Assembly: GCA_002946415.1 (NCBI GenBank)
Contig: NJPS01000010.1
Location: 372,001-436,000 of the forward strand
Length of the DNA stretch: 64,000 bases
Direction: 5' to 3'
Source: Rutstroemia sp. NJR-2017a BVV2
Lineage: Eukaryota > Ascomycota > Leotiomycetes > Helotiales > Rutstroemiaceae
The stretch's first letter is position 1. Each line of letters starts with the position of its first letter. Both the position numbers and the translations under genes were made by a program. The notes below the pieces were generated by a model that saw only the letters and a list, made by a program, of their open reading frames with translations, was not told the origin of the DNA and searched no databases. Of the stretch, positions 12,804 through 24,227 are shown piece after piece.

Positions 12804-14286
12804 ATGCCAAATCGTCCAGATACTCCTCCACTGGATGATCCATCTTCCGATCGGGACATTCGTATACATACCGATTCAGAAAGTATAGGTAAGCTTACAT
12901 TCACTGACATTTATGTTGCGAAAGCATTGTCGCAAGATATTCCCAGAATGCGACACAGTGCGCTGTGAAGGCTGTGGTGTCGAGGCAATTGTTTGACTCG
13001 TATCAGCCCATATCTTTATTCGCGCAAAGAATCTTCGGTGCTTTTGGTCGTCGTGGTACAATGATTAACAACTGCTTCTTACAGATTCCGAAGGACCCGA
13101 GCCTTTTAGGAAAGAAAGTGTTCCTTCCCATCTTCCTCTTCGGACCCTATCCTCCTCCGTCATGAATATGCCGCACATTACTACAGACCCGTCTCTGCTC
13201 AAATCCTCTACTGGCACAATTCGCTCTGTGCCCTCCGACACCCCTCTACTCGACACGAATTCTCAAGACGAGAACCCGATAGTACGAACCCAATCCAATA
13301 GCGACTCCGATGTCTCAATCAGTCAGTCTAAGCACAGTTACAACTCTTCAGACAACTCGAAGCCGCCCCTTTCTCGACAGAATCTCCCGCCAGCATTGGG
13401 CATGTCAAAGGGCATCGTAAGGAGTATATCAAGCGAATTTGGCCCTACGAAATACTCGAGCAGCAATGTGCACGTCGTTGAAGACAGCCCGGTCGGCGCA
13501 AACGGGGTATCCCCGAATGGTCAATGGAGTTCTGCAATCGGGAAAGCCAACCTGGGGAAGTCGGGAAGGGTCATCGAGCGATTGACAAAAGAGAACGACA
13601 TGTTGAAACGAGACGTAAAGATAGAGAGGTTACGAGCGGAGGATGCGATTGAACAGGCCAGGCTGGCAGAGGGCAAAGTTTCTCAAGCGAACGAGGAATG
13701 GGAGCGAAGATTACGGGACGCTACTCTGAATTCCAGTCTCTTGAAGAGGAAGGAGAGACAAGTCACGGATCTTAAAGATAAAGTTGACGCAGAGAAATTA
13801 AGAGCCGAGAAGGCTACAGAGAATGAGCGATTCTGGAAGGCAGAGATGGAGAGGATAGAAAGGGAATGCAAAGAGAAAGTAGAAGAGGCTCAGATTCGTG
13901 CGGATCTGTATGAAGGGAGAAACAACGCCATGGCCAGCCACTGGAAGGATCAAGGGGCGGAGGTGGATCGTACCGTGGCTAAATTGAGTAAAGAAATCGA
14001 AGCCATCGTCAAGGAAAGGAGGGCGGACGATGAAAAGATCAGTATGCTGCAACAGCTATGTGAGCAACAAGCTGAGCAATTGAAGGGGCTCCAAAGGGAG
14101 AAAGACGATATAGCCTCCTGTTTCGAAAATTACAAGCGAGAGCAGGAAGAGTCACTTGGTTCAATCAAGGATATGGCAAGGAAGCAAGAAAAGGCAAACG
14201 AGGAGACTTTGGTGGAAACACAGAACGTACTTGGAGAATTGAAATGGGCTCTCAACGTCAAAAAGAATGTGAAGGGCGCTGGTTAG
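12804..14286 (+). CDS. She3-like coiled-coil protein
   Basis: Two exons (12804-12888, 13085-14286) give 428 residues. The start ATG at 12804 gives MPNRPDTPPLDDPSSD; the splice agtatag|gtaagc..ttacag|ATTCCG continues the frame. Residues 1-160 are Ser/Pro-rich and disordered. From GKSGRVIERLTKENDMLKRD onward the protein is a nearly continuous coiled coil (LKRKERQVTDLKDKV, KDDIASCFENYKREQEE) ending GELKWALNVKKNVKGAG. This pattern is typical of proteins annotated in filamentous fungi as SWI5-dependent HO expression protein 3; yeast She3 is an RNA and myosin cargo adaptor. Function in moulds is unclear, so the name is a family label only. Other long coiled-coil proteins are possible alternatives. 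Confidence 0.6.
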
Positions 14287-15409
14287 AGAATCTAGCTGTT
14301 GGATGCAGCATCGACAGTTCGATTCCTCTACATACTTCACCCAAAGCAATCCTATTCATCTTGGTCCTCCTAATCATCATCTCCACACCAAGACGTGTCG
14401 ATATGGTTGCGGCAGTACATTACAACACACACACCTATCTCGAGCACTATAGCGAACGCAAAGACTGCATTGCATCAGGATTCAGGATACCACTTTTTTT
14501 AACTCCGCTGGGGGATTTTGTACATTAGACACTATGGGGATTGGTCTCTCGGGGTTTCGTTGGGAAAGCTTTTAGGCGTTCACGGCGTTCGCATTACGCG
14601 CCAGAATCAAGGCTCAGTACTTATCTGTTTGTACACGAGAGAGCAATTGGCAGGGTGCAAAGAATGTAGAAATGCAACCCGTTTGTGCTGGTGATGAATG
14701 GATGAAACCAATTTTCCTTTCTTTGCGAGGGGTTCGATGTTCATTATACTATACGTATTAGGTACGTATCGAATTTCAAGGTCGTTTTGGAGACTTGAGT
14801 CTGCGGTATCGCGTCTATTTAATGGATCAATCTACTTTCCTAAAACCTTTACTTCTTGGAGATCTCGAGATCTTGTGAGGCTGTCTCGGTCATGTGCTTG
14901 CAAACAGCTACGGATCGGACAGGTACGTGCTAGATGCAAGTGTCCGTGCCAAGCAATTTGCAGGCGGCGGAGCGGAAAGGGATCAAGCCCTGTTTCGGGG
15001 TATGGTCTAGCTGGCTTGATGTGTATTTCTGACAGAGTTTAAGTGAATTATCTGTGAAATCTGATTGCTGCCGCTTAAACGGGGCGAGGCACCCTCTTTC
15101 CTATTTCCTCCCCCCAGTGAATTTCTTCCTTCTTCCCCTCTTCTATCCCAAATTCTGTTTGTCTTTTAAGGCATCTTTTAACCTTTCAACTTCAACTTCA
15201 AAAACATAAACACCACATTCTGCATCTTCCATCAACCATTGTTGCTGAAGCTGGACTATCATCTTCCACGGTTTTTCTTTCTTGATCGTTTGTTTACATA
15301 CTCATGCACCTCCTCTTCATTTCCTAAGAAAAGAACTACATGAAAGTGAACCATTTCATCCACCACCAACTTCGAATATCTGTGAACACTCCAGCTGCCA
15401 TTTGTCAAT
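14287..15409. other. intergenic; pyrimidine-rich promoter tract at its right end
   Basis: From about 15089 to 15210 the plus strand is rich in C and T (ctctttcctatttcctcccccc, then cttccttcttcccctcttct), the usual composition just upstream of fungal transcription starts, and it precedes the gene at 15410. The rest shows no gene. Confidence 0.55.
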
Positions 15410-18400
15410 ATGAGCGGATCTGCATCTCTCAGTGGGACTGGTCTTGGCAAGCAGACTTCTTCGCTCAATGCTAGATCTACGGATTCAAGCAAACCTACTA
15501 GTACTAGAGCTCTGGGCAACTTTCACGGCACAGCTGTTACACTTGGATCTCCATGGCGTTTTAAGCCAGCAGGTGTTCATGAAGTTCAGAGGAGATTTGA
15601 TGCGGTTCTCAGAGAGACAGGAACTGTAAGTCCTTCCCTTTTGATGACCTTTCGTCGACTGCGGGTAAGAGATCCACAAGTTTGTTTGACTTGACTATCG
15701 TCTGAATCTGTTCATACATACCCTCGTGACTTGCAAGCTTTCTTCTCTTGCCAGACAATTTTTGGTCAATATTTTTCGAAGTACTCCTGCGCTTCCTGGA
15801 AACTCAAAAGGGTTGCCCAAGGATCTGAGAGATTCTGCTAACTCCAAAATAATTAGCAAGGTCGCATTCGATGGCTAAATGAGAGCCATGTTTTTCTTCT
15901 TTATTCTGAAGATAAAGACCACCTTGATATCCTCTATCAACATCTTGACCGGATCACAAGACAAATGCATCAGGAAGCAGGCGCAGATGGCGCTCGAATG
16001 GATGATTACACCACCGACGAGGACAGTGACAGTGATGACTCGGACGATCTAGAGGTATGCGAACAATTTTAATCCATCGCAAATGATAGGCACTAACATG
16101 CTGTCCAGTTTCGCAGTCGGTTGATCGAGAAGGTGTCCGATCGCATAATTCGTAAAGATGAGCTTTCCAAGCAGGATGCTTACGAGCCCTTCTATCCACC
16201 AGAGTTCGCTGCTTTTGATCATCGTTCCTTCTGGAGCTGGCATGGCTTGTGGCTGGATGACATTCTGTCTGCGAAAGATGTCAGTTCTCTGATGGATTCC
16301 ACTAACAGCATGATCAAGGTAGCAGTCGCGGAAGGGAAGGTATACATCGGCGCCGATAATGCAGCCTCGATTGAAGATGCAAAATCAAAGCTTGAAGTTA
16401 TTGTAAAACACAAGGTCGGTGAAGATATGCAACCATTGTTATATTTGATCCTTCGCTAACTTCCTCACAGGAGCGGCACCATACCAAGTTGTTCCACCAT
16501 ATTTTCTACACTGAAAACGTCGACAAGTGTAGGTTTGTGGTCAAAGTTGCTAGTGCGATTAAGAAATATCATGTCGAGACTATTCTCATGGAGAGCAAAC
16601 AGCTTTACGGACTTGTGGAAAATGGTGTTATTGTCAGAGCATGTCCCCGCGATGTTATGAAGTCAGATTTCATCATGTTTCAGATGGGCAAACACGTTCC
16701 TGCAGTACCCCAGAGTCAAACTGTCGGAAGTACGGCTCCATCCAAATCCTGGGCTGGTTTCGTGTTTAAGCCACGCGGTACCGATAATCCAGAGAATCAT
16801 TTCAGCGATGGTTATGATGCAGCACTGAAGCGACAAGAAGATGAAGAGATTGCTGAGGATCAAGCGGCCTTGGCTGCAAGGGGTACTCTCCGGGACACAG
16901 GAGAGAAGACAGACATAGAAGAGTGGGCGGGAACTGTATCCAAAGCAGCTGCGCAAGACAGCTCTCCAAAGATCAGACCTCTCACCTCCTCCTTGGCGCG
17001 GCTGGACCTAGCACCGCCGGAAATTTCTGGAACTTCTTGTTCGTCTACACTTAAGCACCCTTTCCTGGAAGATTTACAATGCTAACAAATGTGCAGCTGT
17101 ACCCCAGAAGCAGTCGGTTAGCCAACCTCCTAGACCGAAATCTTCGGGACAATCGTCAATCAGAACCAATAGTCAGGAAGCGTCAGCTCAAACGCAGCCG
17201 GCCGTCCAATCTCGTGAACAAGCACCTTTGAAACAGTCACCAGCTCCAAGTGATAGACTCCGAGCTCCAAATAATGAAATACTCAGAGAACCTACCTTCG
17301 ACACCAATACATCCCCCTGGGGCTTTCCAGTAGCGCCTATCCGAGAAGAAAGTAATCATCGCAGACATGTGGGAGAAGTAGATGAGAATGTCCTGATTAA
17401 CTTTGGTAACACAACTACGTCTGATTCTGCTTGGCCGGTCGTAGGTGCGTCAAACCTGGATCTACTGATAGATCTAGATGCTCCTCCGACTTCTAGTCAT
17501 TCGGAGCTTAATCCTCATGCGGATTTCTTCTCTCCAGACGGTACATATGGCTCGGAACTCTCAGCACGACGTCCCGATCTATCATCAGAAGACCTCCTCT
17601 TAGATTTCGCGGTGTTAACACCTTCAGAACCTAGCAACACATTACCCACGCCCCGTATCCGTGAGACAGACGAGGTAAGATCGAAGACCTTTCATCAGAC
17701 CATGAGACAGAGAGCTTCCAGACCCCCGGTCTTTCCTCGTAGTACGGTGGATCCTCAACCGAGCTTTTTGAGAAAAGTCGAGGCACAACTCTCCAGGCTG
17801 ATGACCCCTGTGAGAGGCTACTGTGGACAAGTGATAGTGCAGTTGGATTTCGGTCGGATTTTGCTTGGCAACCTACCGAAGAAGCTCGTTTCGAATGGCA
17901 CTAATGACACTAAATTTGAGGAAGAAAATATCACGAATTATTTTCTTCCTCCTGCTGATGTTAGGCCTGGCGACGGCCCAGAGCTACATTTCACCAAGAT
18001 TATATCACTATTGGAGGCTGATACCACTTTTCTTCGGAACTTGAGAAGTAAAGAGGGTGATCGTCTTTGGTTGAAAGATGTCGCTGAGTGGAAAGTTGTG
18101 TATGAGTTTGAGTGCCAGCATCTGGAAAGTAGGGTTGTGTTTGCCATTGAGGTGGACTCGGAGACATTTGAGACTAGAATAAAAGTACGGAAAGACTTTG
18201 GTGATATTTACATCCATGGTACGATGAGAAATTGGGACTGCCGTATTTCAGCTGTGGGGTACTCGAGCGAGAATGAGATTCCAGACGAGTGGCAAGCCTA
18301 TAGTGAGTTGGCTGATGTTATTAAGAAAAGCCTGTTCATTCCGTAAGTGAACACCCATCCTTATGCAAAATCGCGCTGATCACCGTCCAGTCCCGACCAA

Positions 18401-18928
18401 AATAAACCAAACCATGCCATTCAAGTTCCGGATTATCTGTTTCCATTTGTAGAGATCTACTCACTTCGCATTCGGAAGACCAAGTCATATCTTAGTCAGG
18501 ATCGCCAGTCAAAACTACACATCACAGAAGTTGACAAATCTTGCGGGGATATGATAAAGGTGAAGGACAAGCAGATCAATGTTTACATTTTCCGGGAAGA
18601 GAAGAAAGAGCAAACCGAGGAAGAGACTAACTGGTTCGAGATATCTCTAACTTCAGTCATGATGGATGAATTTCTGAAAGAAAATCCGAGCCTCCAATTA
18701 GGTCAAGAGAGTCGATGGAGGCTCAAGGACCTCATCACAAACAAGGTTTCTGAGAGCTTGATTAGACCTGCTTGTGAGATGCTCACTCAGATGGATGGTG
18801 TTGGTTTCTATAACAACAATGGTCTGCGCAAGAAGGGAAAGGGCAGCTCTAGGCAGGAGTCTTCTGGACCAGAAACCCCTGTGCGACATGTTCCCATCCG
18901 GGATCCTGTCTCCGGGATCGAGTGGTAA
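15410..18928 (+). CDS. large conserved-looking fungal protein of unknown function
   Basis: I do not recognise this family. Six exons (15410-15625, 15857-16054, 16109-16414, 16471-17038, 17097-18342, 18391-18928) close in frame at 1023 residues, which supports the model. The N-terminal third looks folded: GRIRWLNESHVFLLYSED, SFWSWHGLWLDDIL, FHHIFYTENVDKCRFV. A disordered middle (about residues 400-620) is Ser/Pro-rich. The C-terminal part looks folded again: VIVQLDFGRILLGNLPKKL, VYEFECQHLESRVVFAIEVD, RDWEC-like NWDCRISAVGYSS, then a helical/strand end with SESLIRPACEMLTQMDGVG. No signal peptide or membrane span is seen. The first intron (231 bases) is the least certain and could hide a small extra exon around 15770-15840. 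Confidence 0.72.
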
Positions 18929-19723
18929 CCTTGAAAGTTTGTTACAAGAGATGAAGCGGACTTGAGCGATACGATACAGCTTGCAATACGACGAATGTAG
19001 TAGTCTGTTTATGGTTTGTGGTTATCTGGCTCATACTGCTGTGCTTACTCTCCTGGCTTTCTTGTTGTGAAAGATAATGCCATGAAATGTTTTGAATGAG
19101 GTTTTGTTATCGCTGCAGGTATAGGCTGGAGTTACATGACTTCGTTGTTGCTGAAGCCATACTCATTGTCAATCTGCGCTTGCTGGAAATAAGGAAGTGA
19201 TGGTCTGGTAATTTTGCCCGTGGATATACATCTGCTCATGATGTACCTCCAGGGATTTAGCGTTCAAGAGATCTGAAAGCACTTTCTTCCTCAGAAGAAA
19301 GAATCTCTGAGTTTGAGAATAGATAGAAGCAGTTACTCCATATCTACTGGAAGGCGTGTTTATCATAAAGACTTTATGCTTCCATCTTCTGCTGTCTGAA
19401 CAGACTGACCATGCAATGAGAAGAGAAAAGTAACTGTAATAGCAATTGAAGACGATGTAAATTTCATGATTTTGTATACATGTAAGGTGTAACACTTGTG
19501 CTTTCCGTGTGCCGCCCCAGTTTTAACTGGTGCACTAACTGCATCTGCTCCGCCCAAATGCCCCCGCTCAACTACTTTCGGGAGATTTCATGATGGCGTA
19601 TATCTCCCCGGACTCCTCTACAGCCTCCAAAGCTTTCATTGGCGAGTAAACTGTGACCAAGTCTTCCACGTCCTGAATACAACACCCGCACCATTCCGTT
19701 CTCCATTGCATTGAATTGTCCAT
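18929..19723. other. intergenic between convergent genes, no gene seen
   Basis: Tail-to-tail space between the 1023-residue protein and SDHC; it should contain both 3' UTRs. A 108-codon minus ORF at 19169-19495 has no recognisable content. Confidence 0.5.
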
Positions 19724-20447
19724 CTAGAAGAACGCAACCAAAGCCAAAGCACTAGTCACACTCAACCCCACAATCGTCCACCCAGTCCTCACCACCTCCT
19801 TATTCTTCAACGCCTTTCCCATATCCCAAGACAGATGTCTCAATCCATTAAGCCCATGATAGGTAAACGGCAACGCAAACGTAAACTTAGCCAAAACCTG
19901 CAGCGCCAGAGGCCATGCTGCGAATGCCGCCGCCATGCTCGCGGTATCCATGTGCCAGCCGAAAAGCGGGGACGCGAGATAGGACAGACCGAAGATGTAG
20001 AAGGAGCCGGAGAGAATGCACCCAGTGATGCGGTTCAGTCCGGACATGACCCATGGGATTTGTGGCTGGTAGATGGTGAGATGGGGGGAGGTTGGGCGCT
20101 TGCGGCGTTGGGCGGCGAGGATGGAGTAGCTGTCTTCCGGGGTGACTTTTTGGGTTGCTACGGGTCTGAGGGGGGATTGGGTTAGTTGATGCAGAGGTGG
20201 AGGGGACAGATGGAGGGGCAAGAAAGCATACCTGGTTTGAATGCCGGCGCCAAGTACAGCTGGAGCTACCATCTTCCTCATAGCGAGCTGGGAGATAATT
20301 GTTGGCTGACCAGCAGCGACTGCGTGCGTGCGAATGTTCTGTTAGCGGACCTGACGTACATGACTTCGAGGTGGGATGGGGAAGCAAAAACAAACAGAGG
20401 AACTTACGCCGGCGCAGGGCATGCTGGGTTGTCCTTTGTGAAAGCAT
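19724..20447 (-). CDS. SDHC: succinate dehydrogenase cytochrome b subunit (SDHC), mitochondrial
   Basis: Three exons (20447-20408, 20319-20232, 20165-19724) give 189 residues. SDHC anchors complex II in the inner membrane and forms part of the ubiquinone site. The N-terminus (MLSQRTTQHALRR..) is a mitochondrial presequence. RKRPTSPHLTIYQPQIPW and SGLNRITGCILSGSFY form the start of the membrane domain, and three hydrophobic spans follow. The signature HGLNGLRHLSWD is intact: the first His is residue 146 and the heme-ligand His is residue 153. This subunit is a target of SDHI fungicides, and the residue-146 position carries the histidine of sensitive strains. Confidence 0.93.
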
Positions 20448-21211
20448 TGTGAGTAACTGATTACGATCCTTTCCGGTTGTCCTTTCACACAGAAATCAAT
20501 TGCGCAGAGAACGAGTTCAGTTCAACACTTCAGTATTTCGAGACCTGATTATCGTCGTTGATGCGGAAGGTATCGGCCGGAAACGCCTCGGTTAAGCTCT
20601 GAGGTTAAGTAAAATCCATTGCTTCATGGCCAATCACCACGCGAGAATTTCCAAACAGGTAATATCACGTGAACACAAGCTCCGGAAACATTTTAACAAT
20701 TTTTCGCGTGCGATTTTCCTCTTCTCTTTTCCTTCTTTCTGCATGAGCATCAAACCCACGACGCTGCTAGATCTTTAAAGTGGTAGTGCATTGGGGAATT
20801 GGCTGGCTGATGGCGTTATGCTGTTGGTGATGGTCATTGGAGATGTTCTGAGATGGAAGGATCTGTCGTTAATCTCGACCTCGAGGAATCAATCTCGTGG
20901 TCGTTTCATTTTATGATCTATAAATTTGGCTTTTCTATGTGTGTGGTTGTGAGAATGGGGAGGACGCGTTACGAATATGGTAGCTGCGTACCCTGTCTAC
21001 ATAGATGGATCTTTGCTATTTCTCTATCATGTTTTTCCTCATATGAGCACCATCCAAATGATAGAGAGAAAGACCCTACGCCAAGAGATGTCCTCGTATA
21101 AATTTGGCCGACAACTACCTTATAATTTTACTTAAGAAGTTATTTAAAGTGTTTCTATCCTTCCCTGGTAAGCATAGATACTTCAATTGACTTTTGAGAA
21201 ATTGAAATAGC
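20448..21211. other. intergenic, SDHC upstream region
   Basis: 5' flank of SDHC on one side and 3' flank of the orphan ORF on the other. A pyrimidine-rich tract occurs near 20715-20740. No further gene is supported. Confidence 0.5.
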
Positions 21212-21712
21212 TCAAAATCCTTCGCAAAATAGAGATATATTGAGGGAAAGTGTCTTGGTGTTGAGGTCTTTTTCGTCCATGGCATGCCATCTACGTCTCG
21301 TACTCTGTAGAATGGTATGAGCTAGACTTTGTTCGCCCAAAACCGGAGCTCTCCTTGCGTCTTCTTGCGTTCTGTTCTCCGGCTGTGCCGTCGGCTTGAC
21401 AACGGCATTGTACCAAGTCTGTACTGGAATAACTATCCCGCCGATGCCAAGCCTCTTTGCGGGGTCGAACAGTCTATCATCTTCGGTGTACGTACTAGCT
21501 CCAGCTCTCGCTCTCTGAATGGCTGCAACGGCTCCATCTTTGAACCTATTAAGACCAAAAGAACTCGGGACCTGTCCCTCCGTAGTCCCCAGTGTCTCTC
21601 TCGCATGCAGGAACTCGAGATGAACTTCATATATTAGACTTCCTATCGCCGTGGATAATAGCTGCATGCATACCCACCCAATGAACTGAGTTGTCCTGCT
21701 GGACCCCGCCAT
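21212..21712 (-). CDS. hypothetical protein, 166 residues
   Basis: Single-exon ORF with no recognised family. The N-terminus MAGSSRTTQFIGWVCMQLL has one hydrophobic stretch (about residues 10-28) that could be a membrane anchor; the rest is polar with many Arg. It diverges from the GH1 gene with only 186 bases between the ATGs, so the two may share a promoter. The length is the main support; it may be spurious. Confidence 0.4.
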   Translation of the reverse strand: MAGSSRTTQFIGWVCMQLLSTAIGSLIYEVHLEFLHARETLGTTEGQVPSSFGLNRFKDGAVAAIQRARAGASTYTEDDRLFDPAKRLGIGGIVIPVQTWYNAVVKPTAQPENRTQEDARRAPVLGEQSLAHTILQSTRRRWHAMDEKDLNTKTLSLNISLFCEGF

Positions 21713-21797
21713 TACTGTTTATCCGGAGATGCCAAAATTGTTGGCTGGGTGCATCAATGAGATCATTCCCATGTCCAAGGGACCGGTGAGTGGGAGC

Positions 21798-21804
21798 TAT
21801 AAAA
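21798..21804 (+). promoter_or_regulatory. TATA box of the GH1 gene
   Basis: TATAAAA lies 95 bases upstream of the preferred GH1 start (21899) but only 17 bases upstream of an earlier in-frame-looking ATG (21821). That spacing argues that translation starts at 21899. Confidence 0.55.
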
Positions 21805-21898
21805 CCCCATACAGCCGGGCATGGGATTGAGTTCGAGTGAGCTCTTCTCTCAGGTACTTGTGGTTACTTCTTTCTTGCCTCGCCTCCTGTTTGCGAAG

Positions 21899-23978
21899 AT
21901 GTTCGATTCCAAGTATAGCCTACTTGGCCTTTCTCTCTGCCTTCAATTGGCTCATGGTCAAACTTCTGCCTCGACTAGTACTTGGTCTACTAAGGTTTAC
22001 AATGTTTCTGCCGCGACGACTACGTTGACGTACCAGTATACCAATGAGGAGTTGGCGATGCTCTGGAATCAGGTTGGTTCAATTGCGGTGGGACCGATCA
22101 CCACCACAGTCGAACCAACTCCTGAACCCACGGCGTATCCTCGTCCGGGTCCTTACCATCCTTTGGTATGTCAATGCTCAATCCTCTGGAAGGAAGTGAC
22201 TAATATGTTCAGGTCCCAACCTACGATACCTCGCTCAATAACGCATCTCTCCCAGACGATTTTATCTGGGGCTTAGCAGCAAGTTCATACCAGATTGAAG
22301 GTGCTGCAAAGGATGAAGGCAAAGGACCATCGATTTGGGATCTGCTCGCCCATAGAGATTACAATGCCGTGGCAGATAACTCGACGGGTGATATAGTGGG
22401 TAGTCATTATTGGCTATACAAGCAGGACTTTGCTCGTCTAGCTAGTTTGAAAGTGCCATACTTCTCGCCTTCATTTTCTTGGTCAGTAGTTCACTTCACT
22501 GCAGCCATGAGATTAGGATTACGACTGACCAGATAAAGGCCGAGATTCTTTCCTTTCGGAAATGGACCGGTGAATGAGCAGGGTGTTAAGCATTACGATG
22601 ATGTTATTGGTACGATGGTGGCTCTTGGGATCAAGCCTGCTGTGACTTTATTCCATTGGGGTATGTTCTTGATCGGATGTGATGTTGTGTCGCACATGCT
22701 AATAGTTTCTAGATACACCACTCGCACTTTTCAACTCCTATGGAGCTTGGACTGACGAGAGAATTGTGGATGATTACTTCAATTATGCCAAGTTCGTCAT
22801 CAGCAGATATGATGAGCATGTACCAATTTGGTATACATTTAATGAGCGTAAGATATCCTGTTCCAAATTGCATTCTTCTGAGTTTAACGTACATAATTAG
22901 CACAATATTGCAACTGGCAATACGCGTCCTACCCCGCCGGTAACAACAAGGGTAACTACCCCGCCTACCACAACATAACCGGCGGTCTCGCCGCCCGCAT
23001 CGCCTGCTCGCACTACAGCATCCTCGCACACGCCAAAGTCGCCAAATGGTACCACGAGGAGTTCCACGGCAAAGGCCGCATCACCTTCAAAAACTCCGGC
23101 AACTTCTTCGCTCCCAACTCCACTTCAGAAGCAGATGCCGACTCCGTAGCTCGTAACTATGAGTTCGTGCTGGGCTGGTTCAACGGCTGCTGGCGCGACG
23201 GCGACTACTCAGATATGCTGAAAGAAACCCTCGGATCGATGCTCCCGAACTTTACACAGGCGGAAAAGGATATGATCAAGGGAAGTTGCGACTTCTTCGC
23301 CATCGATGGGTATACAGGGTATCTTGCAACCGGCATCGAAGGCGGATCTGCTGCTTGCGCTGCGAATTCCTCCGCACCTGGGTATCCAGAATGCGCGGGC
23401 TCGTCACCGCTTGCCTCGGATGGATTCCCGCTTGGTCCATCTGCAGACCCAGGAGTTAATTGGCTACAGAGCACACCGTTGGGTATCCGAAAGTTCTTGA
23501 ATGTTATCACAAAAGAGTTGTTCCCTACAACACCAGATGTGGTGGTTAGTGAGTTTGGGTTTGCCGAGCCGTTTGAGGGCGAACTCAACAACTTGGGAAG
23601 CATTCTTTGGGATTTGAGGAGGGCGGATTATTATAGGGGATTCTTGGATAATATTTTGGCTGCGAAGGTCGTTGATGGTATGTTCTTTCTCCCCTTTGAT
23701 GCTCCCTTATTTTCATTTCTTGTTCTCAAACCAAAACATCCGACTAACACAAAATAGGTGTAAATGTAACTGGGGCTTTCGGCTGGGCCATTTTCGATAA
23801 CTTTGAGTGGTTCGCGGGTAGCAAAGTCAAGTTTGGGTTGCAGTACCTGAACCAGACTTCGATGGAACGCGTCCCGAAAGCTAGTATGTTCCAGTTCTTG
23901 GATTGGTTTGATGAGCATGGTGGTGTGAAGTTAGGTGATGGGGGTTCAGGGAACTATACGATGAAGAGGAGTTACTAG
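21899..23978 (+). CDS. secreted GH1 beta-glucosidase-like glycoside hydrolase
   Basis: Six exons (21899-22165, 22213-22481, 22539-22660, 22713-22847, 22901-23677, 23758-23978) close in frame at 596 residues. The start at 21899 gives a signal peptide (MFDSKYSLLGLSLCLQLAHG). About 90 residues of Ser/Thr/Pro-rich leader precede the GH1 barrel, which opens with FIWGLAASSYQIEGAAKDEG. The acid/base motif NEP (263-265) is rebuilt across intron 4. The nucleophile segment reads VVSEFGFAEPFE (Glu482), not the common TENG. GAFGWAIFDNFEWFAG near the end is the aglycone-site region. Several N-glycosylation sequons fit secretion. It probably cleaves beta-glucosides outside the cell; the exact substrate is unknown. 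Confidence 0.88.
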
Positions 23979-24227
23979 TAGATATGGTGTAGATAAGAGA
24001 ACATATAAAGCTGGTGCTTCTTGCCGCTGATCTCCTCGTGTAAATCGAACTGATGTGATCGTTGGAGTCATTTTTGGGTTAACAGGAGCCATGCAATAAC
24101 CCATTGCTTTGGACGCCATAATATTCGTTGACAGCCCCAGAATATGGTTTCATGATGCCAGAACACTGATCCCAATGCCGCCGCCGAAGAAAAGTTCAAT
24201 CATACATTTCTTAATTTATTCATTAAT

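Noticed and set aside
14315..14330. agttcgattcc, resembling a tRNA B box
   Set aside because: No A box or cloverleaf arms around it.
14244..14528. ORF with a hydrophobic segment (AILFILVLLIII) overlapping the end of the She3-like gene
   Set aside because: It is in another frame, and no intron joins it to the coiled coil. The ending NVKKNVKGAG looks like the natural end of the family.
21821..21898. Earlier ATG for the GH1 protein
   Set aside because: It lies only 17 bases after the TATA box and would bury the signal peptide; the ATG at 21899 is better.
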